Notes under the pieces: model-generated
Databases searched by the model: none
Told to the model about the DNA's origin: nothing
The model's input: only the letters and a program-made list of their open reading frames with translations
Position numbers and translations under genes: made by a program
In this document: positions 32,406-40,021 of the stretch, one piece after another
Numbering within the stretch: the stretch's first letter is position 1
How the letters are laid out: every line of letters begins with the position of its first letter
Assembly: GCF_000812465.1 (NCBI RefSeq)
Contig: NZ_JWMA01000199.1
Location: 1-64,000 of the forward strand
Source of the DNA: Cupriavidus sp. IDO
Lineage (GTDB): Bacteria > Pseudomonadota > Gammaproteobacteria > Burkholderiales > Burkholderiaceae
DNA: 64,000 bases
Direction of reading: 5' to 3'

Positions 32406-32768
32406 GGCATCTCCTGGAAGTGATCGGATGCAGCCGTAGACAGATACGGTCCCCACTAAGGTAGAACCAATCTCGCGCCGTTGCTTCTTGCGTCGCAGCA
32501 ATCGTCCCGGCCGTCCCTCGGCCAGGCGCTTCCGTCGTCCTGTCAGTAGGACGCTGAGGCCGAATTTCCATGGCTACCGGCGCGGATTGCCAGCACCTAT
32601 GCTTTCCCCACACGACCCGCTCGCCAGCCGTGGCGCCCGGCGAACAGGTCGCCTACGGGGCTTCAGAAGCTACCCGGTTTCCGTACCGGCAGGCATTTTG
32701 CAAGGCGCCGGCAAGCAACCGATGCCTGACCGCACCATATCCGCAGATATCCATTCAGGAGAACCGCA

Positions 32769-33446
32769 ATGACCACTCCCGCAAACTTCAACGGCAAGCG
32801 ACCCGTGCTGGACCCGGCCGATACCGCGATGCTGCTGATCGATCACCAGAGCGGCCTGTTCCAGACCGTCGGCGATATGCCCATGCCGGAATTGCGCGCA
32901 CATGCCGCGGCGCTGGCGAAGATGGCCACGCTGTGCAAGCTGCCCGTCATCACGACGGCGTCAGTGCCGCAAGGCCCCAACGGCCCGCTGATCCCGGAAA
33001 TCCACGAGAATGCGCCGCACGCAAAATACGTGGCGCGCAAGGGCGAGATCAATGCGTGGGACAACCCCGACTTTGTCGCCGCCGTGAAGGAAACCGGCCG
33101 CAAGACGCTGATCATCGCCGGCACCATCACCAGCGTCTGCATGGCATTCCCGGCGATCAGCGCGGTTGCCGACGGCTACAAGGTCTTTGCCGTCGTCGAT
33201 GCCTCGGGCACCTATTCCAAGATGGCGCAGGAAATCACGCTGGCACGCGTGGTCCAGGCCGGTGTCGTGCCGATGGATACGGCCGCCGTGGCGTCGGAAC
33301 TGCAGCAGACCTGGAACCGTCCGGACGCGCAGCAGTGGGCCGAGGTCTACACCAAGATCTTCCCTGCCTACCAACTGCTGATCGAGAGCTACCTGAAGGC
33401 GCAGGACGTCCAGAAGAACCACGAAGTCCTCGACTCGCAACGGTAA
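32769..33446 (+). CDS. Isochorismatase-fold cysteine hydrolase (YcaC-like)
   Basis: 225 residues. The Asp-Lys-Cys triad is in place: Asp in LLIDHQSGLFQ, Lys in a central strand-helix region, and Cys in IAGTITSVCMAFPA, the last with the cis-peptide region before it. The wide YcaC-like subgroup includes hydrolases of unknown substrate and probable amidases such as nicotinamidase relatives. CAGGAG precedes ATG 32769. It stands alone, convergent with the benK-like permease. Confidence 0.85.
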   Translation: MTTPANFNGKRPVLDPADTAMLLIDHQSGLFQTVGDMPMPELRAHAAALAKMATLCKLPVITTASVPQGPNGPLIPEIHENAPHAKYVARKGEINAWDNPDFVAAVKETGRKTLIIAGTITSVCMAFPAISAVADGYKVFAVVDASGTYSKMAQEITLARVVQAGVVPMDTAAVASELQQTWNRPDAQQWAEVYTKIFPAYQLLIESYLKAQDVQKNHEVLDSQR

Positions 33447-33551
33447 GAGGTGACAAGGCGCGTTCGTGCCCACGGCTCCCGGGGGGGGGCCGGACGCGCT
33501 TTCGCATAACGGTCTGCCAGTGCGAGGCAGCGCCTGTCCGGCCGGCTTGCC

Positions 33552-34925
33552 TCAGGCCTTCGTCGCAGCCGGCGCTCCAGCCGGAACTGCCCGGGCGGCA
33601 GCCGCGGCACCTTCATCGGCCGATGCTGCGCGCCGATGATCGATCAGCCCCACCGCAATCATTGCGATGACTGCCGGAATGGCAATCGCCAGGAAGTTCT
33701 GCTGCAGCGGCAATGCCATCCCCACCAGCGCGCCGATCACGATCGGCGCCAGGATCGCACCGCTGCGCCCCACGCCCGATGCCCAGCCGATGCCGGTGGC
33801 GCGCACCGCCATCGGATAGAACTGTCCGGCATAGGCATACGTCACGATCTGCGTGCCGATGGTCGAGGCGCCGGCCAGTCCGACGGTGACGAACAGCGCG
33901 CCGGTCGGCATCGGATACCCCAGCAGCGTGATCGACACCGCCGCCAACCCATACATGCCGATCAGCACATACTTGATCGGCAGCCGGTCGGCCAGCCAGC
34001 CGCCGCCGATCGCGCCGATCATGGCGCCGAAGTTCAGCACCAGCACGAAGGTCAGCGCCGAGCCCAGGCTGTAGCCGGCCCCGGCCATCAGCTTGGCCAG
34101 CCAAGAGCTCAGCGCGTAGACCATGAACAGGCACATGAAGAACGCCACCCAGAACATCAGCGTGCTGAAACCGCGGCCGTCCTGGAACAGCTTGCGGATC
34201 GGCGCGCTGCCGGCCTTGTCGTCGGCGGGGAGGCTGAAGCTGTCGCCGGCCTGCGGCTGGTAGGCCGGCTCGAGGCGCGCGGCAATCGCCTGCAGCCTGG
34301 CGGTCTGCCCGGTGCGGATCAGGTATGGCATCGACTCCGGCAACGACTTCAGCACCAGCGGAACCAGCAGCACCGGCAGGCCGGCGGCGATGAACACCGA
34401 CTGCCAGCCATAGCTTTCGATCAGGCCCTTGCCCAGCAGCGCGGCGAGCATGCCGCCCACCGAATAGCCGCTGAACATCAGCGTGACCAGCGTCCCGCGC
34501 AGCTTGCGCGGCGAGTATTCGGTCATCTGCGCCACTACGTTGGGCATCACGCCACCGATGCCGAGACCGGCGAGAAAGCGCGTGATACTGAACAGCACCG
34601 GATCGCTGGTGAAGCCCGCCACCGCGGTGAAGACGCTGAACAGCAGGATGCAGATGGCAATGGCGCGGCGCCGGCCGATGCGGTCTGCCACGGTGCCCAG
34701 GAAGATGGCGCCGAACATCATGCCGAACAGGGCCGAGCTGACCATAAAGCCGGCGCTGGTGGGATTCACGCCCATCGCCTTCATGATCGAGGGCAGTGCG
34801 ATGCCTGCCACGGCTAGGTCGTAGCCGTCGAAGATGATGATCAGCGCGCACCAGAGCAGCACGAGCCCGTGGAAGCGATTGAACCTGGCCTCGTCGGCCA
34901 GCTTGTGTACATCGATCTGACGCAT
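33552..34925 (-). CDS. benK: Aromatic acid:H+ symporter (AAHS family), benzoate permease-like
   Basis: 457 residues with twelve predicted helices. AAHS marks: CALIIIFDGYDLAVAGIALP in helix 1 with the FDGYD aspartates, GTVADRIGRRRAI in loop 2-3 and PESMPYL after helix 6. BenK and PcaK relatives import benzoate or hydroxybenzoates with protons. ATG 34925 follows GGAGA; the longer frame to 35114 reads through two REP palindromes. It is last in the bclA-boxD operon, so benzoate is the likely cargo. Confidence 0.85.
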   Translation of the reverse strand: MRQIDVHKLADEARFNRFHGLVLLWCALIIIFDGYDLAVAGIALPSIMKAMGVNPTSAGFMVSSALFGMMFGAIFLGTVADRIGRRRAIAICILLFSVFTAVAGFTSDPVLFSITRFLAGLGIGGVMPNVVAQMTEYSPRKLRGTLVTLMFSGYSVGGMLAALLGKGLIESYGWQSVFIAAGLPVLLVPLVLKSLPESMPYLIRTGQTARLQAIAARLEPAYQPQAGDSFSLPADDKAGSAPIRKLFQDGRGFSTLMFWVAFFMCLFMVYALSSWLAKLMAGAGYSLGSALTFVLVLNFGAMIGAIGGGWLADRLPIKYVLIGMYGLAAVSITLLGYPMPTGALFVTVGLAGASTIGTQIVTYAYAGQFYPMAVRATGIGWASGVGRSGAILAPIVIGALVGMALPLQQNFLAIAIPAVIAMIAVGLIDHRRAASADEGAAAAARAVPAGAPAATKA

Positions 34926-34965
34926 GGTTTGTCTCCGGGTGATTGCATGCTGAAATTTGTTTGCG

Positions 34966-34991
34966 CCCCTCTCCCGCTTGCGGGAGAGGGG
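34966..34991. repeat. REP-like palindrome, copy 4
   Basis: Arms CCCCTCTCCCGC and GCGGGAGAGGGG with a TT loop; the tail CCGGGGGAGAGGGCAGG follows to 35008, so orientation is minus. It pairs with copy 5, 110 bases away and in the opposite orientation, between bclA and the permease gene. Confidence 0.85.
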
Positions 34992-35101
34992 CCGGGGGAG
35001 AGGGCAGGCGCCTGCCATCGCGAGATGCGTTCCATTTCCGCTAGCCGGTGCATTGGAAGAACACAGTTCACTGCTCCTGCAAATGCCGGCCCTCTCCCCA
35101 G

Positions 35102-35125
35102 CCCTCTCCCGCAAGCGGGAGAGGG
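35102..35125. repeat. REP-like palindrome, copy 5
   Basis: CCCTCTCCCGC / GCGGGAGAGGG with an AA loop and a CCCTCTCCCCAG tail to the left (plus orientation). With copy 4 it makes an inverted REP doublet inside the benzoate operon, downstream of bclA. Confidence 0.85.
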
Positions 35126-35168
35126 GGCCGGCTCTCAGCGGTTTTGTTGGTGTTGCTTCAGGCAGGCG

Positions 35169-36740
35169 TCAGGTCGCCGCCATCTCGCGTTCGCGCAGGA
35201 TGAAGCGCTGGATCTTGCCGGTCGCCGTCTTGGGCAGCGACTCGACGAACTCGATCGCGCGCGGATACTTGTAGGCCGCGAGCCGCTCCTTGATGAAGGC
35301 CTTGAGTTCGCCGTCGCCCACCTGCGTGCCCGCCTTGAGCACGACAAAGGCCTTGGTCTTGACCAGGCCCTCGTGATCGGGCACGCCGATGACGGCGGCT
35401 TCGAGCACGGCAGGGTGCTGCACCAGCGTGGCTTCCACCTCGAACGGCGACACGTAGATGCCGCTGACCTTGAGCATGTCGTCGCTGCGGCCCGCGTAGC
35501 TGTAGGTGCCGTCGGGATTGCGCTGGTACTTGTCGCCGCTCTTGGTCCAGCCGCCGCGAAAGGTCTCGCGCGATTTCTCGCGGTCGGCCCAGTACATCAT
35601 GGCGGCGCTCGGCCCCTGGATATAGAGGTCGCCGATCTCGCCATCGGGAACGGCGTGGCCTTCCTCGTCGCGCAGTTCGATCGCATAGCCCGGCACCGGC
35701 CAGCCGGTGGTGCCGTAGCGCACCTGTCCGGGGCGGTTGGAGAGGAAGATATGCAGCATCTCGGTGGAGCCGATGCCGTCGATGATCTCGCAGCCGAAAT
35801 GCGCGGTGAAGCGTTGGCCAATGTCGGCGGGGAGTGCTTCACCGGCCGACGAGCACAGGCGCAGCGCGACATCGGCACGCGCGGGCAGGGCGGAGGAGGC
35901 GAGCATGCCGGCGTATCCCGTCGGCGCGCCGAAGAACACCGTGGGCCTGTGTTCGAGCCAGCGGCGGAACGTTGCCTCGGGCGTGGGCCGCTCCGCCATC
36001 AGCACGACCGTTGCGCCGACGCTGAGCGGAAAGCCAAGGCTGTTGCCCAGCCCGTAGGCAAAGTACAGCTTGGCGGCCGAGAAGCAGATGTCCTGCTCGT
36101 CCAGGCCCAGCACCGGGCCCGCATACAGGCCGGCCGTCCAGTATGGGTTGCCATGGCTGTGCACCACGCCTTTGGGCTGTCCCGTGGAGCCTGATGAATA
36201 AAGCCAGAAGCCGGGATCGTCGGGGCTGGTGGCGGCGGGCTCTTCCAGTGGCGTGTGGCTGGCAAGCGCCTCATCCAGCGCCACAATGCCTTCGGGCAGC
36301 GCTTCCTTTGGCCGCGACACGAACACCTTGCGCACCTCATGTCCCGGCTGTGCCAGCGCGTCCTGCAAGACCGGCAGCAGCGCAGCCGACACCAGCACGG
36401 CCTGCGCGCGGCTGTGCTGCAGCATATAGGCGTAGTCGCCGGCCGTGAGCAGCGTATTGACGGCGACGGGCACGATGCCCGCATACATCGCGCCGAGGAA
36501 ACACACCGGCCAGTCGGTGCAGTCGTGCATCAGCAGCAGTACGCGCTCTTCGCGGCGGATGCCTGCGCCGAGCAGCGCGGCGGCCACGCGGCGCACCTGC
36601 TGCGCCAGTTCTCCATAGGCGAGTTGTCCGTCGTCATCGATATAGGCGACCTTGCCGGCGCGCGCCGCATTGCGCGTGATCAGGTGGGCGGCGAAGTTGA
36701 ACGGCGTCCCCGGTGGCTGGACTGGCGTATCGGCTGTCAT
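35169..36740 (-). CDS. bclA: Benzoate-CoA ligase (AMP-forming)
   Basis: 523 residues, ANL superfamily. Motifs: LYSSGSTGQPKGVVHSHG for ATP, GIGSTEMLHIFLSN around the aryl pocket, SDDMLKVSGIYVSPFEVE hinge and LPKTATGKIQRFIL with the catalytic lysine. It converts benzoate, CoA and ATP into benzoyl-CoA in the cytoplasm. Assignment to benzoate rests on the surrounding boxABCDR genes and on the typical benzoate-CoA ligase N-terminus FNFAAHLITRNAARAGKVAY. GGGGAG precedes ATG 36740. Confidence 0.93.
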   Translation of the reverse strand: MTADTPVQPPGTPFNFAAHLITRNAARAGKVAYIDDDGQLAYGELAQQVRRVAAALLGAGIRREERVLLLMHDCTDWPVCFLGAMYAGIVPVAVNTLLTAGDYAYMLQHSRAQAVLVSAALLPVLQDALAQPGHEVRKVFVSRPKEALPEGIVALDEALASHTPLEEPAATSPDDPGFWLYSSGSTGQPKGVVHSHGNPYWTAGLYAGPVLGLDEQDICFSAAKLYFAYGLGNSLGFPLSVGATVVLMAERPTPEATFRRWLEHRPTVFFGAPTGYAGMLASSALPARADVALRLCSSAGEALPADIGQRFTAHFGCEIIDGIGSTEMLHIFLSNRPGQVRYGTTGWPVPGYAIELRDEEGHAVPDGEIGDLYIQGPSAAMMYWADREKSRETFRGGWTKSGDKYQRNPDGTYSYAGRSDDMLKVSGIYVSPFEVEATLVQHPAVLEAAVIGVPDHEGLVKTKAFVVLKAGTQVGDGELKAFIKERLAAYKYPRAIEFVESLPKTATGKIQRFILREREMAAT

Positions 36741-36826
36741 GGGTGTCTCCCCGTTTCTGATGTACGGTGTGATGGCGCGCCGCCAGCGGTCGTGGCGGCG
36801 CAGGTCCGGCGCTGATCTGGCGCGGG

Positions 36827-38371
36827 TCAGAGCGTGGCCAGGACCCCGGTGCTGGCCTGGATCGCGCTGCGCCGGTGATAGAAGTGCAGGGCGCGCAAGC
36901 CGCCCAGTTCCTCGCCGCCGCCCGCGCGGCCCGGGCCGCCGTGCAGCGATTGCGGCATGACGTTGCCGTGGCCGGTGTGCAGCTGCGCTACGTCGGGTGA
37001 GATCACGTGCACGCGGCCATGGCTGTCGGCCAGCTCCACCGCGGCAGCGCCCAGTGCGCCGGCGTCGCTGCCATAGAGCGATGCCACCAGGGAGCCCTGG
37101 CCCCGGCGCACCAGCGCCAGTGCATGCGTGGTATCGCGGTACGGCATCAGCGTGGCCACCGGGCCGAAGACTTCGGTGTCATGCACTACGTTCGCGCTAT
37201 CCGCATCGCGGGCGCCGAGCAGGGTGGGGCCGATGCAGCAGGACACCGCAGGATCGGCATCCACCAGCGCTTGCTGCGCGCCCTCATGCAGCACCTGCGC
37301 ATGCGCGCGCAGTTCCGCGAGACCGTCACGCACTGCCCTGAGCTGCGCGCGGCTGACCAGCGCGCCCATGCGCACGGCGTCGTTGCGCGGATTGCCGACG
37401 GTCACTTTCGACAGCCGCGCCTCGATTGCCTCTGCGGCCTGCCCGTACATCGCCTCGGGCACGAATACGCGCCGGATCGCCGTACATTTCTGGCCCGACT
37501 TGACCGTCATCTCGCGCAAGACTTCTTTCACCAGCAGCTCGAAAGCGGCGCTGTCAGGCCCATCCGCCGGCAGCAGAACCGCCGAGTTGATGCTGTCCGC
37601 CTCGATATTCACGCGCACCGAGCGTTGCGTGACGGCGGGGTGCGAGCGGATGACCGCCGCCGTCTCCGCTGAGCCGGTGAAGGACACCACGTCGAACGGC
37701 TGAAGCTGGTCCAGCAAGCCGGCCGAGCTGCCGCACACCACGGACAGGCTGCCTGCCGGCAGGATGCGGGCCTCGACCACGTCGCGCACCATGCGCTGGG
37801 TCAGCCATGCGGTGGCAGTGGCGGGTTTGACGATCACCGGCACGCCGGCCAGCAGTGCGGGCGCGGCCTTTTCCCACAAGCCCCAGCTCGGGAAATTGAA
37901 GGCGTTGATGAACAGCGCCACGCCGCGCGTGGGCACCAGCACGTGCTGCGACTGGAACAGCGGATCCTTGCCGAGCCGCGCGGCCTCGCCATCGAGCAGG
38001 TAGTGCCGGTCGCCGAGCGAGTCGCCCAGCTTCGCGTAGGTGCCCAGCGTGAAGATGCCACCGTCGATATCGACGGCCGAATCGTTCTTCACGGTGCCGC
38101 TGTTGGCGGTGGCGATCTCGTAATAGGCGTCGCGGTTGGCTTGCAGGACCTTGACGGTCTCGGCCAGCAGCGCGGCGCGCTGGCGGTAGGTCAGCGCGCG
38201 CAGTGCGGCGCCGCCCTGCTCGCGGGCAAAGGCGAAGCCCGCCGCCAGGTCGAGCCCGGTGGCGTCCACGCGCACCAGCTCGTCACCCAGCACCGGATCG
38301 GACAATGGCGTGCCGGCACCGCTGCCGGTCTGCCATTGGCCGCCAAGATAATTGGAAAGCAGTTCGGTCAT
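36827..38371 (-). CDS. boxD: 3,4-dehydroadipyl-CoA semialdehyde dehydrogenase
   Basis: 514 residues of the aldehyde dehydrogenase superfamily. The nucleophile is the cysteine in SGQKCTAIRR and the general-base glutamate is in VNIEADSINSAV; FINAFNFPSWGLWEKAAPAL is the NADP-side motif of the BoxD/PaaZ branch. It oxidises the semialdehyde made by BoxC to 3,4-dehydroadipyl-CoA. ATG 38371 gives the family N-terminus (LLSNYLGGQWQTG). It lies eight bases after the DUF4863 gene, pointing to co-transcription. Confidence 0.93.
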   Translation of the reverse strand: MTELLSNYLGGQWQTGSGAGTPLSDPVLGDELVRVDATGLDLAAGFAFAREQGGAALRALTYRQRAALLAETVKVLQANRDAYYEIATANSGTVKNDSAVDIDGGIFTLGTYAKLGDSLGDRHYLLDGEAARLGKDPLFQSQHVLVPTRGVALFINAFNFPSWGLWEKAAPALLAGVPVIVKPATATAWLTQRMVRDVVEARILPAGSLSVVCGSSAGLLDQLQPFDVVSFTGSAETAAVIRSHPAVTQRSVRVNIEADSINSAVLLPADGPDSAAFELLVKEVLREMTVKSGQKCTAIRRVFVPEAMYGQAAEAIEARLSKVTVGNPRNDAVRMGALVSRAQLRAVRDGLAELRAHAQVLHEGAQQALVDADPAVSCCIGPTLLGARDADSANVVHDTEVFGPVATLMPYRDTTHALALVRRGQGSLVASLYGSDAGALGAAAVELADSHGRVHVISPDVAQLHTGHGNVMPQSLHGGPGRAGGGEELGGLRALHFYHRRSAIQASTGVLATL

Positions 38372-38379
38372 GACGGATC

Positions 38380-38844
38380 TCAGCGCGTGAAGTCGATGCG
38401 GCCTTCCGGCAGCAGGTAGAGCACCAGCGCGCGGCCGTTGCTGACGGTGGGGCGATGGGCGCTGCCCGGCGGGCAGACCAGCCATCCGGCCGGGCGGCCG
38501 TCGAACTGCGCATCGCCTTCGAGCGGCATGATCAGGTCGACCTCGCCATTGGGGTGCGTATGGTGCGGACCGGCAATGTCCTGCATGTCCACCACGTCCA
38601 CGGAAAAACCATGCAGGTCGGCGGCGGGCTTGAAGATGCGGCCGTAGCGGATGCCGCCGCCTTCGCGGTCGCACAGCCAGCCTTCGGCAACGCCGGCTTC
38701 GCAGGCTAGTTTCAGGCTCTGGTAAGTCGGGCTGCCGACGCCGTGTTCGGCATTCAGCCAGGCGTCCAGCGCGGCATCCAGGGGCCGGCCGGCGAGCTGT
38801 GCCGTCAGCTGCGCAATCCGGGCGCGAAGTTCAGTGGGGGACAT
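38380..38844 (-). CDS. DUF4863 / PnbB-like cupin-type protein of the box operon
   Basis: 154 residues from ATG 38844, with GGAG eight bases upstream. An in-frame ATG at 38895 would place the start at the predicted transcription start and the operator inside the gene, so it is rejected. The C-terminal half has cupin-like metal ligands (GPHHTHPNGEVDLIMPLEG, then LVCPPGSAHRPTV). Relatives include 4-hydroxylaminobenzoate lyase of nitrobenzoate degradation. First gene of the boxD-bclA-permease operon. Its role here is unknown: it might remove or modify a benzoate analogue, but no nitroreductase is nearby. Confidence 0.75.
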   Translation of the reverse strand: MSPTELRARIAQLTAQLAGRPLDAALDAWLNAEHGVGSPTYQSLKLACEAGVAEGWLCDREGGGIRYGRIFKPAADLHGFSVDVVDMQDIAGPHHTHPNGEVDLIMPLEGDAQFDGRPAGWLVCPPGSAHRPTVSNGRALVLYLLPEGRIDFTR

Positions 38845-38890
38845 ATCGGGGGCTCCGTTAGGCTCAGCCGGGTTGCTAACCAAGGCTTCA

Positions 38891-38904
38891 TGCATTATTG
38901 TGCA
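38891..38904. promoter_or_regulatory. BoxR operator (TGCATTATTGTGCA)
   Basis: Near-perfect copy of the TGCATTATYGTGCA motif found again before boxC. It sits at the predicted start of the minus-strand DUF4863-boxD transcript. TGCA-containing palindromes are known targets of BzdR/BoxR-type repressors. Confidence 0.75.
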
Positions 38905-38911
38905 TGTATGA

Positions 38912-38940
38912 AAAATAGGGCCACCGAGAAATCATGTCAA
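38912..38940 (-). promoter_or_regulatory. Sigma-70 promoter of the boxD-bclA operon
   Basis: On the minus strand TTGACA (38940-38935), 17 bases, TATTTT (38917-38912). Start expected near 38905, directly at the operator. It overlaps the first codons of boxR on the other strand. Confidence 0.65.
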
Positions 38941-39905
38941 GCACTATATTGCATGAACCCGGGTTAACACTCGACGCCGACCTGCATAATGATTCCGGTG
39001 ATCGCGGCGAGTCCGATGGCGCGGGCAACGGAAAGAACCAGTTCCTGGTCGCGCTGGGCGAGCGTGTGCGCGAGCTGCGCTCCCGGCGCGGCCTGACGCG
39101 CAAGGCCACGGCGCAGGCGGCGGGGGTGTCGGAGCGGCACCTGGCCAACCTGGAATATGGCAGCGGCAACGCTTCCATCCTGGTGCTGCAGCACATCGCC
39201 AGCGCCTTGCAGTGTTCGCTGGCGGGGCTGCTCGGCGACGTGACGACATCGTCGCCCGAGTGGGTCCTGTTGCGGGAATTGCTGGAGAACCGCGACGAAG
39301 CCACGCTGCGCCGCGTGCGCATCGCCGTCGGCGAAATGCTGGGCACCGGCGGCGAGAACGCGGAGCAGGCCGCGCGCAGTCCGCGCGTGGCGCTGATGGG
39401 GCTGCGCGGCGCGGGCAAGACCACGCTGGGCGGGATGCTGGCCGAAGATCTTGGCTTTCCGTTCGTGGAACTGAGCCGCGAGATTGAGCAGTTCGCCGGC
39501 TGCAGCATCTCGGAAATCCAGGGCCTGTATGGCATGAATGCGTACCGGCGCTACGAGCGGCGCGCGTTGGAAGAGGCCATCCAGATCTATCCCGAGGCGG
39601 TGATCGCCACGCCCGGCGGGCTGGTGTCCGATCCCGCCACGTTCAATCTCTTGCTGGCCCACTGCACCACCGTCTGGCTGCAGGCCGACCCGGAAGACCA
39701 TATGAGCCGGGTGCAGGCGCAGGGCGATTTCCGGCCGATGGCGGCCAGCAAGGAGGCCATGGAGGATCTGCGCCACATTCTGTCCGGCCGTGCGGCCTTC
39801 TACTCCAAGGCGGAATTTACGCTGAATACCAGTACGCAGCCGCTGGAACCGACCTTTGTGGCGCTAAGGGAGCTCGTGCGCAACGCACTGCGCATGCCGG
39901 CCTGA
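38934..39905 (+). CDS. boxR: BoxR/BzdR-type regulator with shikimate-kinase-like domain
   Basis: 323 residues with the unusual BzdR architecture. The XRE-type helix-turn-helix (about 38-95) shows LGERVRELRSRRGLTRKATA and VSERHLANLEYGSGNASI. The C-terminal domain (about 150-320) resembles shikimate kinase, with P-loop LRGAGKTTLGG near residue 156-165. In characterised relatives it binds benzoyl-CoA and releases DNA. ATG 38934 is the best start; the second operator half-site overlaps its first codons, predicting autoregulation. It diverges from the boxD operon and precedes boxC. Confidence 0.93.
   Translation: MSSTILHEPGLTLDADLHNDSGDRGESDGAGNGKNQFLVALGERVRELRSRRGLTRKATAQAAGVSERHLANLEYGSGNASILVLQHIASALQCSLAGLLGDVTTSSPEWVLLRELLENRDEATLRRVRIAVGEMLGTGGENAEQAARSPRVALMGLRGAGKTTLGGMLAEDLGFPFVELSREIEQFAGCSISEIQGLYGMNAYRRYERRALEEAIQIYPEAVIATPGGLVSDPATFNLLLAHCTTVWLQADPEDHMSRVQAQGDFRPMAASKEAMEDLRHILSGRAAFYSKAEFTLNTSTQPLEPTFVALRELVRNALRMPA
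38940..38953. promoter_or_regulatory. Secondary BoxR half-site (AGCACTATATTGCA)
   Basis: Degenerate copy of the BoxR motif overlapping the -35 box of the boxD-operon promoter and the boxR start. Together with 38891-38904 it brackets that promoter. Confidence 0.45.
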
Positions 39906-39919
39906 CCCCAGCAAAAAAC

Positions 39920-39933
39920 TGCACAATACTGCT
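39920..39933. promoter_or_regulatory. BoxR operator upstream of boxC, distal copy (TGCACAATACTGCT)
   Basis: Matches the reverse complement of TGCATTATTGTGCA at 12 of 14 positions. It touches the -35 box of the boxC promoter, the same relation seen at the boxD promoter. Confidence 0.6.
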
Positions 39934-39962
39934 TGCATCGAGTCTGGTTGATGAACTATAGT
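39933..39962 (+). promoter_or_regulatory. Sigma-70 promoter of boxCBA
   Basis: TTGCAT at 39933-39938, 18 bases, TATAGT at 39957-39962. Start expected near 39969, between the two operator copies. Confidence 0.6.
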
Positions 39963-39985
39963 TCGTATAACCAGACCCCGATCAA

Positions 39986-39999
39986 TGCATTATCGTGCA
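39986..39999. promoter_or_regulatory. BoxR operator upstream of boxC, proximal copy (TGCATTATCGTGCA)
   Basis: Differs by one base from the copy at 38891-38904. It lies about 17 bases into the boxC transcript, so a bound repressor would block elongation or promoter escape. Confidence 0.75.
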
Positions 40000-40021
40000 G
40001 TTTCGCTGAGGAGACACCGCC

